From NCBI RefSeq assembly GCF_026340255.1, contig NZ_JAPEPJ010000001.1:2287001-2351000 (forward strand): a stretch of 64,000 nucleotides of DNA, given 5' to 3'. Position numbers and translations under genes: made by a program. The stretch's first letter is position 1. Each line of letters opens with the position of its first letter. Source of the stretch: Streptomyces sp. NBC_01408. GTDB taxonomy: Bacteria > Actinomycetota > Actinomycetes > Streptomycetales > Streptomycetaceae. This document shows, one piece after another, positions 14,759-24,130 of this stretch. The notes below the pieces were generated by a model that was not told the origin of the DNA, made no database searches, and was given only the letters and a program-made list of their open reading frames with translations.

Positions 14759-17281
14759 ATGAGCGCGACTACTGAAGAGAGCCGGGCGACGGAGAACTGG
14801 CGGCTGCTCCCCGTCGTCGCCCTCCGGCAGTCGGGGTTCGGCTTCGAGCTCCTGGAGCCCTACAGCGAACCCGGCGCGGTGGCCGAGGCCCTGCGCATGA
14901 CGGGCACCGCGGAGCAGCTGCGGAAGCTGGCACCCGCGCTCAAGGACGGCATCAAGGCCGCCCGGCTGTCGGACAACGGGGCCGCCGCGTCGGCCGTGGG
15001 CACCCTGCGCCCGCTGAGTGACGAGACCTTCCAGATGCTGGCCGGGCGGCTGCCCTGCGACGCGGTCCCGACGCTGCGGGCCTACCAGGAGCACGCGCAC
15101 GACCTGAGCGGCTCCTGGCTGCGCTGGGAGGAGACGCACGAGGAGCGCATGCACAGGGCCAAGGCCGTGCTGCGCGACGTGTTCCGGCACAACGGGCTGC
15201 TCAGGGACGCCTTGCTGCTCTCGAACGAGGCGAACTTCGGCCTCTTCGCGTCCTGGCTGGACGGTCCCGAAGGCGTCGGCGGGCCGCGCGGCCGCAAGAT
15301 GACGGACCTCCTCATCCGCTATCTCCAGCGGGTCACGACGAAGAACGAGACCGCATCGCACTTCGGACCCCTGAGCGTGGGACTGATCGACCGTTCCGTC
15401 CGCGGCGTCTCCTGGGAGCGGAAGGCCCTGAGGCGGAGGGTGTTCCTGGCGCACTGGGCGGCGGAAAGGCTGGCCGGGGCGCTGGGCGCTGACCCCGTCC
15501 TCGCGGCACGGGTCCGGCCGCGCCGCCGGCCGTGGGCCTTCGAGCGGGACGGCGTAGTGACGCTGTACGAGTTCACCACCGAGGACGGTTTCTCCGTCGA
15601 CTGGCGGTTCCGCAAGGCGGACCAGGTCGAGCTCACCCCCGTCGAGCTGGAGGTGTTCCGCCGCTGTGACGGCAGCACCACCGTGGCGGAGCTCGAGGGG
15701 GATCTGGGTGCCGAGGCCCCCGGAGCGCTCGCCTCCCTGGTCGCGCGCCGACTCGTCGTCGACCGCTTCGAGGTACCGGTCGGGGTTACCGAACCCCTGG
15801 CCGAACTCCGCCTCCAGGCAGGGTCCGTGGAGCCTGTGGAGCGGCTCGCCCGCGACCTGGCGGCGATCCCCGAAGCGGAACTCGGGGCGCGCCCGTCAGC
15901 GGTGGGAACGCTCAAGGAATCCTTCGCCGAAATCACCGGGGCCGAGGCCAACCGCGGCACCGGCATGCACTACGCAGACCGGAGCGTCTTCTACGAGGAG
16001 TGCCACGGACCGGTCGGCGACCTGCGCCTCGGAGCCGACGTCGCCGAGCTCATCGAGAACGAGCTGGCGCCCGTCTACGCCCTGGCGTTTGCCGTACCCC
16101 GGCTGAGGATCGTCCGTGAGCGTGAACTGCTCACGCGGTGGGTGACACGGCGCTTCGGTACGGACACCGCCGTCCCCCTGGACCGTTTCTACGCGGAATA
16201 CTTCGCCGATCGCGACGAACTGCTCAAGCACGTCGACGAGATCGACGCCGAGCTCGACGCGCTCGACGCTGACCTGACCGCACTCCTCCTCGGTGACGAC
16301 GACCTGGGTGCGACCGAGGTCGTCGTGGACCCGGAACGGCTCAACGGTTTCCTGGAACGCTGCCCCGACGGCCCGCCCGCACTCGTCAACCCCGACGTCA
16401 TGCTGGCCGCGCCCGACCCGGACGCGCTGCTGCGGGGCGACTTCCTCGCCGTCGTCGGCGACTGCCACGGGACGCGTGAACTGCTCAGCCACTCCAGCTT
16501 CGCGCCCCTCATCGCCGAGGAGTACCCGCGGTTCACCGCCGACGCCACCGCCGCCTACCGCGAGCTCGTCGACGAGGACGAGACCCTCTGCGACCTCGCG
16601 CGCAGCCACCCGGACAAGACGGCGTCACGCAGCCCGCTGGACATGCCTGACCTGGAGATCTACGGCCGGTCCAGCCTCACGCGCGACCAGGTCATCCAGC
16701 CTTCCTCGCTGTACCTGAAGGTCAGCGACGGGCAGCTGAACCTGTACGCGGACGGGGTCCCCGGCCGGCTGCGGCTGCTCGCCCCGCCGTCCGGCGGCCC
16801 CACCGTACGACTGGACCCGCTGGCTCCGTTCGCCTTCCCCCGCCGGCTCGGCGGCCTGGTACTGGAGGCCGGCCTCCACACGCACGTGCCCCGCATCCGT
16901 ACGGGACGCATCGTGCTCCAGCGCGAACTGTGGCGGATCCCGGTCTCCGAACTGGTCGGGCAGGCCCCCGACGGCAAGCCGCGCAAGGGGAACGCGGCCG
17001 AGTTCTTCGCTGCCTGTGAACTGCGCCGGCGCCACGGGCTGCCGCGCCATGCCTTCGTGAAGTTCGATTCCGAGCCCAAGCCGCTCTACGTGGACTTCAC
17101 CTCACCCCTGCTGGTGCGGCAGATGTTCCGTCTGGCCCACGGCGCGAGCGGGCCGGCCACCTTCAGCGAGATGCTGCCCGGTCCGGAGCAGCTGTGGCTC
17201 CACCGGGACGGACAGAAATTCACCACGGAGCTCCGCTGCGCCGTATCCACTGCGTCAGCCGTGCCGACTGCGGAGAAATGA
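14759..17281 (+). CDS. LanB-like protein without elimination domain (PEARL-like), copy 2
   Basis: 840 residues and clearly homologous over its whole length to the LanB-like protein at 6827. Both begin with a [10 protein letters not shown] motif, contain [18 protein letters not shown] (here near residue 188), a YEECH motif, [12 protein letters not shown], and end [11 protein letters not shown]. It too lacks the SpaB-type elimination domain. Divergence is high enough that the two copies may use different tRNAs or act at different steps. ATG at 14759 is preceded by GGAAGGGGG; an in-frame ATG at 14686 would add 24 charged residues with no good ribosome binding site. The next gene starts one base after its stop. 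Confidence 0.8.
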   Translation: MSATTEESRATENWRLLPVVALRQSGFGFELLEPYSEPGAVAEALRMTGTAEQLRKLAPALKDGIKAARLSDNGAAASAVGTLRPLSDETFQMLAGRLPCDAVPTLRAYQEHAHDLSGSWLRWEETHEERMHRAKAVLRDVFRHNGLLRDALLLSNEANFGLFASWLDGPEGVGGPRGRKMTDLLIRYLQRVTTKNETASHFGPLSVGLIDRSVRGVSWERKALRRRVFLAHWAAERLAGALGADPVLAARVRPRRRPWAFERDGVVTLYEFTTEDGFSVDWRFRKADQVELTPVELEVFRRCDGSTTVAELEGDLGAEAPGALASLVARRLVVDRFEVPVGVTEPLAELRLQAGSVEPVERLARDLAAIPEAELGARPSAVGTLKESFAEITGAEANRGTGMHYADRSVFYEECHGPVGDLRLGADVAELIENELAPVYALAFAVPRLRIVRERELLTRWVTRRFGTDTAVPLDRFYAEYFADRDELLKHVDEIDAELDALDADLTALLLGDDDLGATEVVVDPERLNGFLERCPDGPPALVNPDVMLAAPDPDALLRGDFLAVVGDCHGTRELLSHSSFAPLIAEEYPRFTADATAAYRELVDEDETLCDLARSHPDKTASRSPLDMPDLEIYGRSSLTRDQVIQPSSLYLKVSDGQLNLYADGVPGRLRLLAPPSGGPTVRLDPLAPFAFPRRLGGLVLEAGLHTHVPRIRTGRIVLQRELWRIPVSELVGQAPDGKPRKGNAAEFFAACELRRRHGLPRHAFVKFDSEPKPLYVDFTSPLLVRQMFRLAHGASGPATFSEMLPGPEQLWLHRDGQKFTTELRCAVSTASAVPTAEK

Positions 17282-17282
17282 C

Positions 17283-18719
17283 ATGACTTTCGACTATCGC
17301 ATCGCCGACATCAGCCTGGCGGCGGAAGGCCGCACCGCGATCCGGATCGCGGAGAGCGAGATGCCCGGCCTGATGGAGCTCCGACGCCGCTACAGCGGCA
17401 GCAAGCCGCTGGCAGGCGTACGCATCGCGGGATCGCTCGGCATGACCGTCGAGACCGCCGTGCTCATAGAGACCCTGATCGAGCTCGGTGCCGACCTGCG
17501 CTGGGCCACCTGCAATGTGCTGTCCACCATGGACCACGCCGCTGCGGCGATCGTGGTCGGGCGCGACGGAACCCCCGACGAGCCCCGGGGCATTCCCGTC
17601 TTCGCCTGGATGAACCAGACGCTCGACGAATACTGGTGGTGCCACGCCCAGGCGCTGCGCTGGCCGGACGGCACGGGCCCGGACTTCATCCAGGACGACG
17701 GCGGCGACGCCACGCTCCTCCTGCACGAGTCCGTGAAACGGGAGAAGGCCGGCACCGTGCCCGACCCCACGACCGCGCACAACGCCGAGCGCGCGGCGCT
17801 GCTGCGCTTCATCGCCGGTTCGATGGAGCAGGACGCCGGCCGCTGGACCGGCATCGCCGTGAGCGTGCGCGGTGTCGCGGAGGAGACGATGACCGGCATC
17901 CGGGCTCTGCGCCGGCTGGCGGACTCCGGTGAGTTGATGTTCCCCGGCATCAATGTGAACGACGCGATCACGAAGACCAAGCTGGACAACATCTACGGCT
18001 GCCGGCACTCCCTCATCGACGGCCTGAACCGTGCCACCGACCGGATGATCAGCGGCAGGACCGGGGTCGTCGTCGGCTACGGGGACGTGGGCAAAGGCTG
18101 CGTCTCCGCGCTGTCGGGACTGGGCGCCCGGGTCATCGTGGTCGAGGTGGACCCGATCTCCGCACTCCAGGCGGCCCTGGACGGGTACGAGGTGACCACG
18201 CTCGAGGTGGCTGCCCCGCGGGGCGACATCTTCATCACCGCCGCCGCCAACTGCGAGGTCATCCGGCCCCAGCACATGGAGCGGATGAAGCATCTGGCGA
18301 TCCTGGGCAACATGGGTCACAGCGACGTCGAGGTCGACGTGGCCGCACTCGCCGAGGTGCCCGGTATCCGCAAGCGTGAGCTCAAGCCGCAGGTCGACGA
18401 GTGGATCTGGCCGGACGGCCGGTCGCTGCTGGTCCTCTCCCAGGGCCGCGACCTGAACTTCGGCAATGCCACCGGGCACCCCGCGTTCATCATGTCCGCA
18501 TCCTTCACCAACCAGGCCCTGGCCCTCCTGGAGCTCGCGAACAACCGGGGCCAGTACCCGATCGGGGTGCACAACCTGCCGCGCAAGCTGGACGAAGAGG
18601 TGGCCCGGCTGCACCTGGACGCACTCGGAGTGCGCCTGTCACGGCTGACTCCGAAGCAGGCGGAGTACGCCGGAGTACCGGTGGACGGACCGTACAAGCG
18701 GGAGGAGTACAGGTACTGA
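17283..18719 (+). CDS. S-adenosylhomocysteine hydrolase homologue with altered active site
   Basis: 478 residues covering the full AdoHcy hydrolase fold, with the NAD site GYGDVGKG and the terminal YKREEYRY intact. Compared from memory with the human enzyme, several active-site positions differ. The His55 motif CLHMT reads SLGMT (His to Gly), the Glu156 motif AWKGET reads AWMNQT (Glu to Gln), and STQDH reads STMDH. Lys186, Asp190 and Asn191 equivalents remain (TKTKLDN), as does His301 (NMGHSD). The NAD-redox machinery is therefore kept while the adenosine ribose/acid-base contacts are lost. It probably acts on a different substrate by 3'-keto chemistry, or has become regulatory. It directly follows the second LanB-like gene. 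Confidence 0.85.
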   Translation: MTFDYRIADISLAAEGRTAIRIAESEMPGLMELRRRYSGSKPLAGVRIAGSLGMTVETAVLIETLIELGADLRWATCNVLSTMDHAAAAIVVGRDGTPDEPRGIPVFAWMNQTLDEYWWCHAQALRWPDGTGPDFIQDDGGDATLLLHESVKREKAGTVPDPTTAHNAERAALLRFIAGSMEQDAGRWTGIAVSVRGVAEETMTGIRALRRLADSGELMFPGINVNDAITKTKLDNIYGCRHSLIDGLNRATDRMISGRTGVVVGYGDVGKGCVSALSGLGARVIVVEVDPISALQAALDGYEVTTLEVAAPRGDIFITAAANCEVIRPQHMERMKHLAILGNMGHSDVEVDVAALAEVPGIRKRELKPQVDEWIWPDGRSLLVLSQGRDLNFGNATGHPAFIMSASFTNQALALLELANNRGQYPIGVHNLPRKLDEEVARLHLDALGVRLSRLTPKQAEYAGVPVDGPYKREEYRY

Positions 18720-18796
18720 CCCCGGTCCGGACTTTCCCCCCTCACGTCACCTCTCCCCGCTTCCCCCTCCCCAGCCCACGACCCACAGGACCCACC

Positions 18797-20149
18797 GTGC
18801 ACATCCTTCTGATCGACAGTGAGCGGCTGCCCGGGCCGGCGGCCCCCGGGGGGCCCGGCGCGCAGCGGGCGGCTGCCTCCCTCACCGGCGCCGGCCACAC
18901 CGTGGCGGTCACGGGCCCGGGTGAAGCGGGTCCTCCCGTGGAACGGCCCGGCCTCGTGTTCCTGGTCCTAGGAGGAGCGGGTGCGGGGCCGCTCGCCGCC
19001 GCGGGCACGGCCATCCGTACGCGGCACCCCGGTGTGCCCGTGGTCGCCGCCGGACTGGCCGCGAGCCTTGATCCGCAGACGACCATGCGGATCCTGGGCG
19101 CGGACGGCAGCCTCCCGGGAGATCCCGGGGCGTCGGTTCCGTGGCTGGTGGAGGAGTACCTCGCCGACCCCTCCGTCCTCAAGGCGGACAGCCGGGGACG
19201 GATCAGGCCCGCCTTCGGGCAGCCCGGACCGGCGGCGTCGGGAGGGGAGGATCCCCTCCCGGTCGAGGAGATCGCGGCACGGGCGGCACGGCAGCTGGGC
19301 CTCGGCACCCCGGTCCCCGCCGGTACCGGCTTCGAGTTCGCGGTCTTCCGCGGGTCGTCCCGAGAACTCGGCGACGTGGCCCTGCGCGTACCGCGCCAGG
19401 AAGTGATCCGCTACGGCGGACGCGACCCCTACTACACGCGTGACGCGCTGGAGCAGGAACGCGTGATCGCGGCCCACCTGCACGCGCGGGGGCTGCCCGT
19501 ACCGGAGCCGATCGCTCTGGTGAACACCCCGCTCGCACCCGTACTGGCGTCCCGGTTCCTGCCCGGGGCCGGGGTCGCGGCCGGGCCGGAACAGATCGGC
19601 GAGCTGATGGCGAGGCTCCACCTCCAGCCCCCGCCGCCCGGGCTACGGCCGCTCGACCACGACGGCTGGCCCATCGACGTCGGGGTCGCCCGCAGGGTCT
19701 CGACCCGGTGGGCCTGGCTCGCCGGCCTGGTGCCGGACCTCCCGGAACTTCCCGGTCTCGACCGGCTCGTTCCGCTGCTGGCTCCGCTGGCCGGCGTCCG
19801 GCGACTGCTCCACCTGGACATGCGCGCTCCCAACATGGCCGGCTCCGACGGAGAGGTGGCCGGCCTCTTCGACTGGGGCTGCGCCATGATCGGGCACCCC
19901 GCGCTGGAACTGGCGCGCGTCCGTGAGAACGACACCTTGCCCGAGAACGACCTGGACATCGAGGCGTTGCTGGCCGGATATCGGCGCCATGCCCCCGAGC
20001 CCGTGCTCCCTCCCGCAGTCGACGCACTGCTGCGCCTGGACGGCGTGACCATGCTCTGCGTGGTGTTCGGAGGCGGCGAGGAACCTGACCGCGAACGCCT
20101 GGCCCTGCTCGTGGAGCGGGCCAAGGCCCTTGCAGAGGAAGTGAAATGA
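18797..20149 (+). CDS. Fusion of Rossmann-like (B12-binding-like) domain and APH-type kinase
   Basis: 450 residues. The first ~150 look like the cobalamin-binding module of B12-dependent radical SAM enzymes (HILLIDSERLPG, then RTRHPGVPVVAAGLAASLDP, MRILGADGSLPGD), but no DxHxxG cobalamin-ligand motif is present. The rest is an aminoglycoside-phosphotransferase/choline-kinase fold: the catalytic LHLDMRAPNMA (HxDxxxxN) near residue 338 and LFDWGCAMIGHPALELAR (metal-binding Asp). It may phosphorylate a hydroxyl of a pathway intermediate or self-protect against the product. GTG at 18797 is the first sensible start after a 77-base pyrimidine-rich gap. The stop overlaps the next ATG. Confidence 0.6.
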   Translation: MHILLIDSERLPGPAAPGGPGAQRAAASLTGAGHTVAVTGPGEAGPPVERPGLVFLVLGGAGAGPLAAAGTAIRTRHPGVPVVAAGLAASLDPQTTMRILGADGSLPGDPGASVPWLVEEYLADPSVLKADSRGRIRPAFGQPGPAASGGEDPLPVEEIAARAARQLGLGTPVPAGTGFEFAVFRGSSRELGDVALRVPRQEVIRYGGRDPYYTRDALEQERVIAAHLHARGLPVPEPIALVNTPLAPVLASRFLPGAGVAAGPEQIGELMARLHLQPPPPGLRPLDHDGWPIDVGVARRVSTRWAWLAGLVPDLPELPGLDRLVPLLAPLAGVRRLLHLDMRAPNMAGSDGEVAGLFDWGCAMIGHPALELARVRENDTLPENDLDIEALLAGYRRHAPEPVLPPAVDALLRLDGVTMLCVVFGGGEEPDRERLALLVERAKALAEEVK

Positions 20150-21675
20150 GCACCACCGAAAACGCGGCCCCCGCGACGCGGACATCGTCCCCGGCCGCGC
20201 TGAGCGGCCGGCTGGCGGCCGGCCCGGCCGCGCTGTGGCACGACGAGGTCCTCGGGCCGCACTTCGAGTACGAGCTCGCCCACCTGCTGCCCTGGTACAT
20301 CGCGATCGAGAAGGTACTGCTCGTCGAGTACCAGCGGATGGGCGTGATCGACGACGCGGAGGCCGGGGCCCTGGGGGCGGCTCTCGACAGCGCGGACGCC
20401 GCTGCTCTCGTCGCGGACCCGGCCGCCAACATGTCGGACATCACCTTCGCGCTGGAACGCCACGTGGAACAGCGGCTGCCGCGGCCGGTGCCGGCGTGGC
20501 ACGTCGACCGCAGTCGCAACGACCTCCAGGCTTGCGCGCAGCTGATGTTCGGCAGGAGCGAGCTGGCCGCCGCCGCCGGCCGCCTGCTGGACTTCGGAAC
20601 AGCCGTGCACCGGCTGGCCCTGTCCGGGCGTCATCTGCCCATGCCGGGACACACGCATTTCCAGGCGGCACAGATCATCACGCCCGGGTACTACCTGGCA
20701 GCCGTGTCCGAGCAGATCCTGCACACGCTGCGCCGCTTCCTGTCGACGTACGACGGCCTGGACGCCTGCCCGATCGCGTCCGGGGCGATGGCCGGTCAGG
20801 AACTCGCCTGGGACCGGCCGCGGATGTCGCGTCTGCTGGGCTTCCAGCGGGCCCAACCGGTCGCGCTCACGGGTGTCGCCTCACGCGGCTGGGTGGCGGA
20901 GGTGACGGCCGAGATGGGCATCCTGGGCCTTGCCCTGAGCCGCTTCTCCACCGATCTGCTCACGTGGAGCAGCAGCGAGTTCGGCTTCCTCGACCTGCCG
21001 GACGAACTGTGCGGGATCTCTTCGGCGATGCCGCAGAAGAAGAACTTCCCCGTGCTGGAACGCATCCGCGGCCGCACGGCGCACCTGACGACCTACCACC
21101 TCGACGCGGTGCTCGGCCAGCGGAACACGCCCTACACCAACCTCGTCGAGGTCGGGAAGGAGGCCGGGGCGAACCTGGCGACCGCCTACCGCACCCTGAA
21201 CAGTGTGCTCCGGCTGTTCACGGAGGTCGTCGAAAGGCTGGAGTTCCGCGGCGACCGCATGCGGGCGGCCTGCGAGCGGGAGTACCTGGGCGGTTTCAGC
21301 CTCGCCAACGCACTGACGCTCAAGGAACAACTGCCGTGGCGCCAGGCGCAGGTGGTGGCCGGCGCCTACATCGTCGCCGCCATGGAGGCAGGGCACTCCC
21401 CCGACCGGACCGACCCCCGGCTGCTGGAGAAGGTGGCGTCCGACCGCGGCTTCACGCTCACGGACCCGGCCGCCGTGCTGGCCGCCCTTGCGGACGTCGA
21501 CGCGGGGCTGCGCCGGCACGCGTCGACGGGCTCCGCCCACCCGGACGCCACCCTCCAGGTCCTGCGCGAGCAGGAGGGCGAGTACGCCTCGCTGCGTGCC
21601 GAGTGGGAGCGCCGGGCCGGCTTCGTGGACGCGGGGTTCGCGGAGACCGACGACCTGCTCGGGGCCGGCCGGTGA
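20146..21675 (+). CDS. Argininosuccinate lyase-family enzyme
   Basis: 509 residues of the aspartase/fumarase superfamily, closest to argininosuccinate lyase. Seen are SRNDLQAC, GHTHFQAAQ (catalytic His region) and the signature SSAMPQKKNFPVLERIRG with the catalytic Ser loop. The family signature normally starts G-S-S; here it is I-S-S. The family splits fumarate from an N-substituted aspartate, or runs in reverse. Since it stands in a biosynthetic operon beside a cysteine-synthase-like protein, it may release an amine from an aspartate adduct, for example to make 2,3-diaminopropionate; this is inference. Start by ATGA overlap with the kinase fusion. Confidence 0.82.
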   Translation: MSTTENAAPATRTSSPAALSGRLAAGPAALWHDEVLGPHFEYELAHLLPWYIAIEKVLLVEYQRMGVIDDAEAGALGAALDSADAAALVADPAANMSDITFALERHVEQRLPRPVPAWHVDRSRNDLQACAQLMFGRSELAAAAGRLLDFGTAVHRLALSGRHLPMPGHTHFQAAQIITPGYYLAAVSEQILHTLRRFLSTYDGLDACPIASGAMAGQELAWDRPRMSRLLGFQRAQPVALTGVASRGWVAEVTAEMGILGLALSRFSTDLLTWSSSEFGFLDLPDELCGISSAMPQKKNFPVLERIRGRTAHLTTYHLDAVLGQRNTPYTNLVEVGKEAGANLATAYRTLNSVLRLFTEVVERLEFRGDRMRAACEREYLGGFSLANALTLKEQLPWRQAQVVAGAYIVAAMEAGHSPDRTDPRLLEKVASDRGFTLTDPAAVLAALADVDAGLRRHASTGSAHPDATLQVLREQEGEYASLRAEWERRAGFVDAGFAETDDLLGAGR

Positions 21676-21761
21676 ACGACGGCCGGCGCAGGGCGGGCAG
21701 ACAGGGACCACAGGTGCGGCACGTTCGCTGCCGCACCGGAAGAACGGGAGGAAAGCCGTGA
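21672..21761 (+). CDS. Possible 29-residue basic peptide bridging two genes
   Basis: An ORF whose GTG overlaps the lyase stop (GTGA) and whose TGA overlaps the GTG of the next gene (GTGA), so it exactly fills the 82-base gap. The peptide begins MNDGRRRAGRQG and ends RTGRTGGKP, is strongly basic and has one Cys. The gap also holds an inverted repeat (next entry). It has no similarity I recognise. Four-base overlaps at GTGA occur often by chance, so this may be an accident. It is listed because block A encodes two enzymes that may act on short peptides. Confidence 0.25.
   Translation: MNDGRRRAGRQGPQVRHVRCRTGRTGGKP
21713..21737 (+). promoter_or_regulatory. Inverted repeat in the gap before the PLP/ATP-grasp gene
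   Basis: GGTGCGGCA-N7-TGCCGCACC, 9-bp perfect arms, twenty bases before the GTG at 21758. It has no T-run. It could slow or attenuate transcription, or shape translation of the following gene. Confidence 0.4.
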
Positions 21762-24037
21762 TCCACGGCAGCATGCTGGAGGCCATCGGGCTGACCTCGC
21801 TCGTGCGGCTGCGCATCGACGCCCCGCAGGGCGTGGAGGTGTACGCCAAACTGGAGCTTGCCAATCCGTTCGCGATGAAGGACCGCGTGGCCCGGCACGT
21901 CATCCGCCAGGCGCGGCAGCGGGGGGTACTGGCCCCCGGCGCACCGATCGTCGAGAGTTCCTCGGGCACGATGGCGCTCGGCGTCGCACTCGTCGGCCGG
22001 GCCCTCGGCCACGAGGTCCACATCGTCACCGACCCGCGCATCGACGGGGTGACCAAGGCCAAACTGCGGGCCCTGGGATGCCATCTGCACATCGTCACCG
22101 AGATGACGGAGCAGGGCGGGTGGCAGGGGGCGAGGCTGGAGCGCCTGGACGAGCTGATACGCAGCATGCCCGGCGCGTTCTGGCCGCAGCAGTACAGCAA
22201 TCCGGACAATCCGGGTGCCTACCGGGAGCTGGCGCGGGAACTCACGGAGGACCTCGGCCGCGTCGACGCACTGGTCGGCGCGGTCGGTTCGGGCGGCTCC
22301 CTGTGCGGGTCGGCGCGGGCGCTGCGACGCCTGCAGCCCGATCTGTGGGTCGTCGGGGTGGACTGCGTGGGCAGCGCCCTCTTCGAGCAGCCCGACGAGC
22401 CGAAGAGGCTCCAGAGCGGACTGGGCAACAGCCTGCTCCCGAAGAACCTCGACAGGCGGGTGATCGACGAGGTGCACTGGCTGAACGACCGCGAGGCCTT
22501 CGAGGCGGCCGACGCGCTCGCCCGCGACCAGCAGATCTTCGCCGGAAACACCTCCGGCTCCGTCTACCGGGTGCTCGGGGACGTCGCTGCCCGGGCCCGT
22601 CCGGGCAGCCGCATCGTCGGGATCTTCCCCGACCGGGGCGACCGTTACGCGGACACCGTGCACGACCCCGACTACTGGGCCGAGAAGGGCCTCGCCGAGA
22701 TGACGCTGTCCCTCGTCCCGGAGGCGGTCGACTACGGGACCCCCGTACGTTCCTGGTCGAGGGCGGTCACCAAGGGCGCGGTGGACACGGCCCAGCACCT
22801 GCTGTTCGTCGAGTCCAACACCACGGGGACCGGAATGATGGCGATGCGGTCGGCGGCGGGGCTCGACCTGCGGCCCGTACTGCTGACCAACGACGCCGGG
22901 CGCTACGCCGGGGTCGAGGACACCGGCTGCGACATCGTGGTGTGCGACACGAACTCGGCGGCCGCACTCCGGGCCGCCGTCCAGGAGAACTTCGCGCGGG
23001 AGGAGATCGCCGGGGTCACCACCACGAGTGACTTCTACGTACCGCTGGTCGCCGACATCGCGGAGTGGCTGGGCCTGCCCGGGAACCCCGTGGAGGCCGT
23101 GACCATCTGCCGCAACAAGTCCCTGCTGCGGACGCGGCTCGCCGGCGAGGGGGTGGCGCAGCCGGCATTCGTGGCGGTCGACGACCCGGCCGAGGTCGGG
23201 GCGGCCGTCGCGGCGGTCGGTCTTCCCTGCGTGGTCAAGCCGGTCGACGACTCGGCGTCGAGCAACGTGCTGCTCTGCCGCACGCCGGAGGAGGCCCGGG
23301 CGCAGGTGGAACTGATCCTCGGCATCACCACCAACGTCCGGGGCATGCCGACCGCGCGCACCGTCCTGGTCGAGGAGTTCGTGGACGGCCCCGAGTTCAG
23401 TGTCGAGATGTTCAGCCGGGACGGCGTGCACGAATGCGTGGGGGTCACGCGCAAGAGCGTGGGAGGCTCGCCCTGGTTCGTGGAGAACGGGCACGTCTTC
23501 CCGGCGGACCTGGAGGCGGACGAGGACGTCGCGGTGGTCGACCTGGTGGCCGCGGCGCTCTCCGGCTGCGGTGTGGAAGCCGGTCCCACCCACACCGAGG
23601 TCCGGATGGGGGCCAACGGGCCGGTGATCATCGAGATCAACCCCCGGCTGGCCGGCGGGATGATCCCCGAACTGATACGCGTCGCCACGGGAGTCGACCT
23701 GCTGGAGCAGCAGCTGCGCGCATCGGTCGGCCTGCGTCCGCACCTCGTGCCGAGCCGTGAGGGGTACGCCGGAATCAGGTTCCTGCTGGCGGGACGCGAG
23801 GGCGTGCTGACGGGAGCCACCGGCACCGAGGAGGCCGCGCAGGTCGGCGGCGTCGAACAGGTCAGGTTCACCAGGCGGCCCGGGCAGTCGGTGCGCCCCG
23901 CACGCAGCGCCTACGACAGGCTGGGTCACGTGATCGCGGGCGGTCGGGCCCCGTCGGAGGTGGCCGCCGTACTGGACGAGGCGGTCGGCCTCATCGGGAT
24001 CGAGGTGGCGGAGGGCTCCCGGACGGACGCGTCCTGA
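21758..24037 (+). CDS. Cysteine-synthase-like PLP domain fused to ATP-grasp ligase
   Basis: 759 residues. Residues ~1-335 are a fold-type II PLP enzyme (cysteine synthase/SbnA-like): Schiff-base Lys in FAMKDRVARH, phosphate loop VGSGGSLCG, and FPDRGDRY. The loop that usually reads SGNTG is SSGTMA, so the Asn contacting the cofactor is absent. Residues ~345-759 are an ATP-grasp carboxylate-amine ligase with HLLFVESNTTGTG, VVKPVDDSASSN, VLVEEFVDGPEFSVE and the metal-binding IIEINPRLAGGM. A single protein could thus make a beta-substituted alanine and then ligate it to another carboxylate. GTG at 21758 follows GGGAGGAAA. Last gene of block A, before two hairpins. Confidence 0.82.
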   Translation: MIHGSMLEAIGLTSLVRLRIDAPQGVEVYAKLELANPFAMKDRVARHVIRQARQRGVLAPGAPIVESSSGTMALGVALVGRALGHEVHIVTDPRIDGVTKAKLRALGCHLHIVTEMTEQGGWQGARLERLDELIRSMPGAFWPQQYSNPDNPGAYRELARELTEDLGRVDALVGAVGSGGSLCGSARALRRLQPDLWVVGVDCVGSALFEQPDEPKRLQSGLGNSLLPKNLDRRVIDEVHWLNDREAFEAADALARDQQIFAGNTSGSVYRVLGDVAARARPGSRIVGIFPDRGDRYADTVHDPDYWAEKGLAEMTLSLVPEAVDYGTPVRSWSRAVTKGAVDTAQHLLFVESNTTGTGMMAMRSAAGLDLRPVLLTNDAGRYAGVEDTGCDIVVCDTNSAAALRAAVQENFAREEIAGVTTTSDFYVPLVADIAEWLGLPGNPVEAVTICRNKSLLRTRLAGEGVAQPAFVAVDDPAEVGAAVAAVGLPCVVKPVDDSASSNVLLCRTPEEARAQVELILGITTNVRGMPTARTVLVEEFVDGPEFSVEMFSRDGVHECVGVTRKSVGGSPWFVENGHVFPADLEADEDVAVVDLVAAALSGCGVEAGPTHTEVRMGANGPVIIEINPRLAGGMIPELIRVATGVDLLEQQLRASVGLRPHLVPSREGYAGIRFLLAGREGVLTGATGTEEAAQVGGVEQVRFTRRPGQSVRPARSAYDRLGHVIAGGRAPSEVAAVLDEAVGLIGIEVAEGSRTDAS

Positions 24038-24053
24038 GGGGTGCCCTCGCAGG

Positions 24054-24100
24054 GCCCGGCCCGCGGCGCCGCCCCTTTGGAGGGGTGCCGCGGGCCGGGC
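24054..24100 (+). terminator. Hairpin terminator of block A
   Basis: GCCCGGCCCGCGGC pairs perfectly with GCCGCGGGCCGGGC (14-bp arms) seventeen bases after the last stop of the + strand operon. It is of the T-run-less kind common in Streptomyces. Confidence 0.78.
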
Positions 24101-24130
24101 TCCCCGGGCCCGCCCGGGGATGCGCGAAAA

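Noticed and set aside
6827..17281. Class I lanthipeptide cluster with full LanB dehydratases
   Set aside because: Both LanB-like proteins lack the elimination domain, no LanC cyclase is present, and no typical lanthipeptide precursor was found; the 33-aa ORF has only two Cys.
18797..19250. True cobalamin-binding domain in the kinase fusion
   Set aside because: The DxHxxG ligand motif is not present; only the general Rossmann-like pattern resembles B12 modules.
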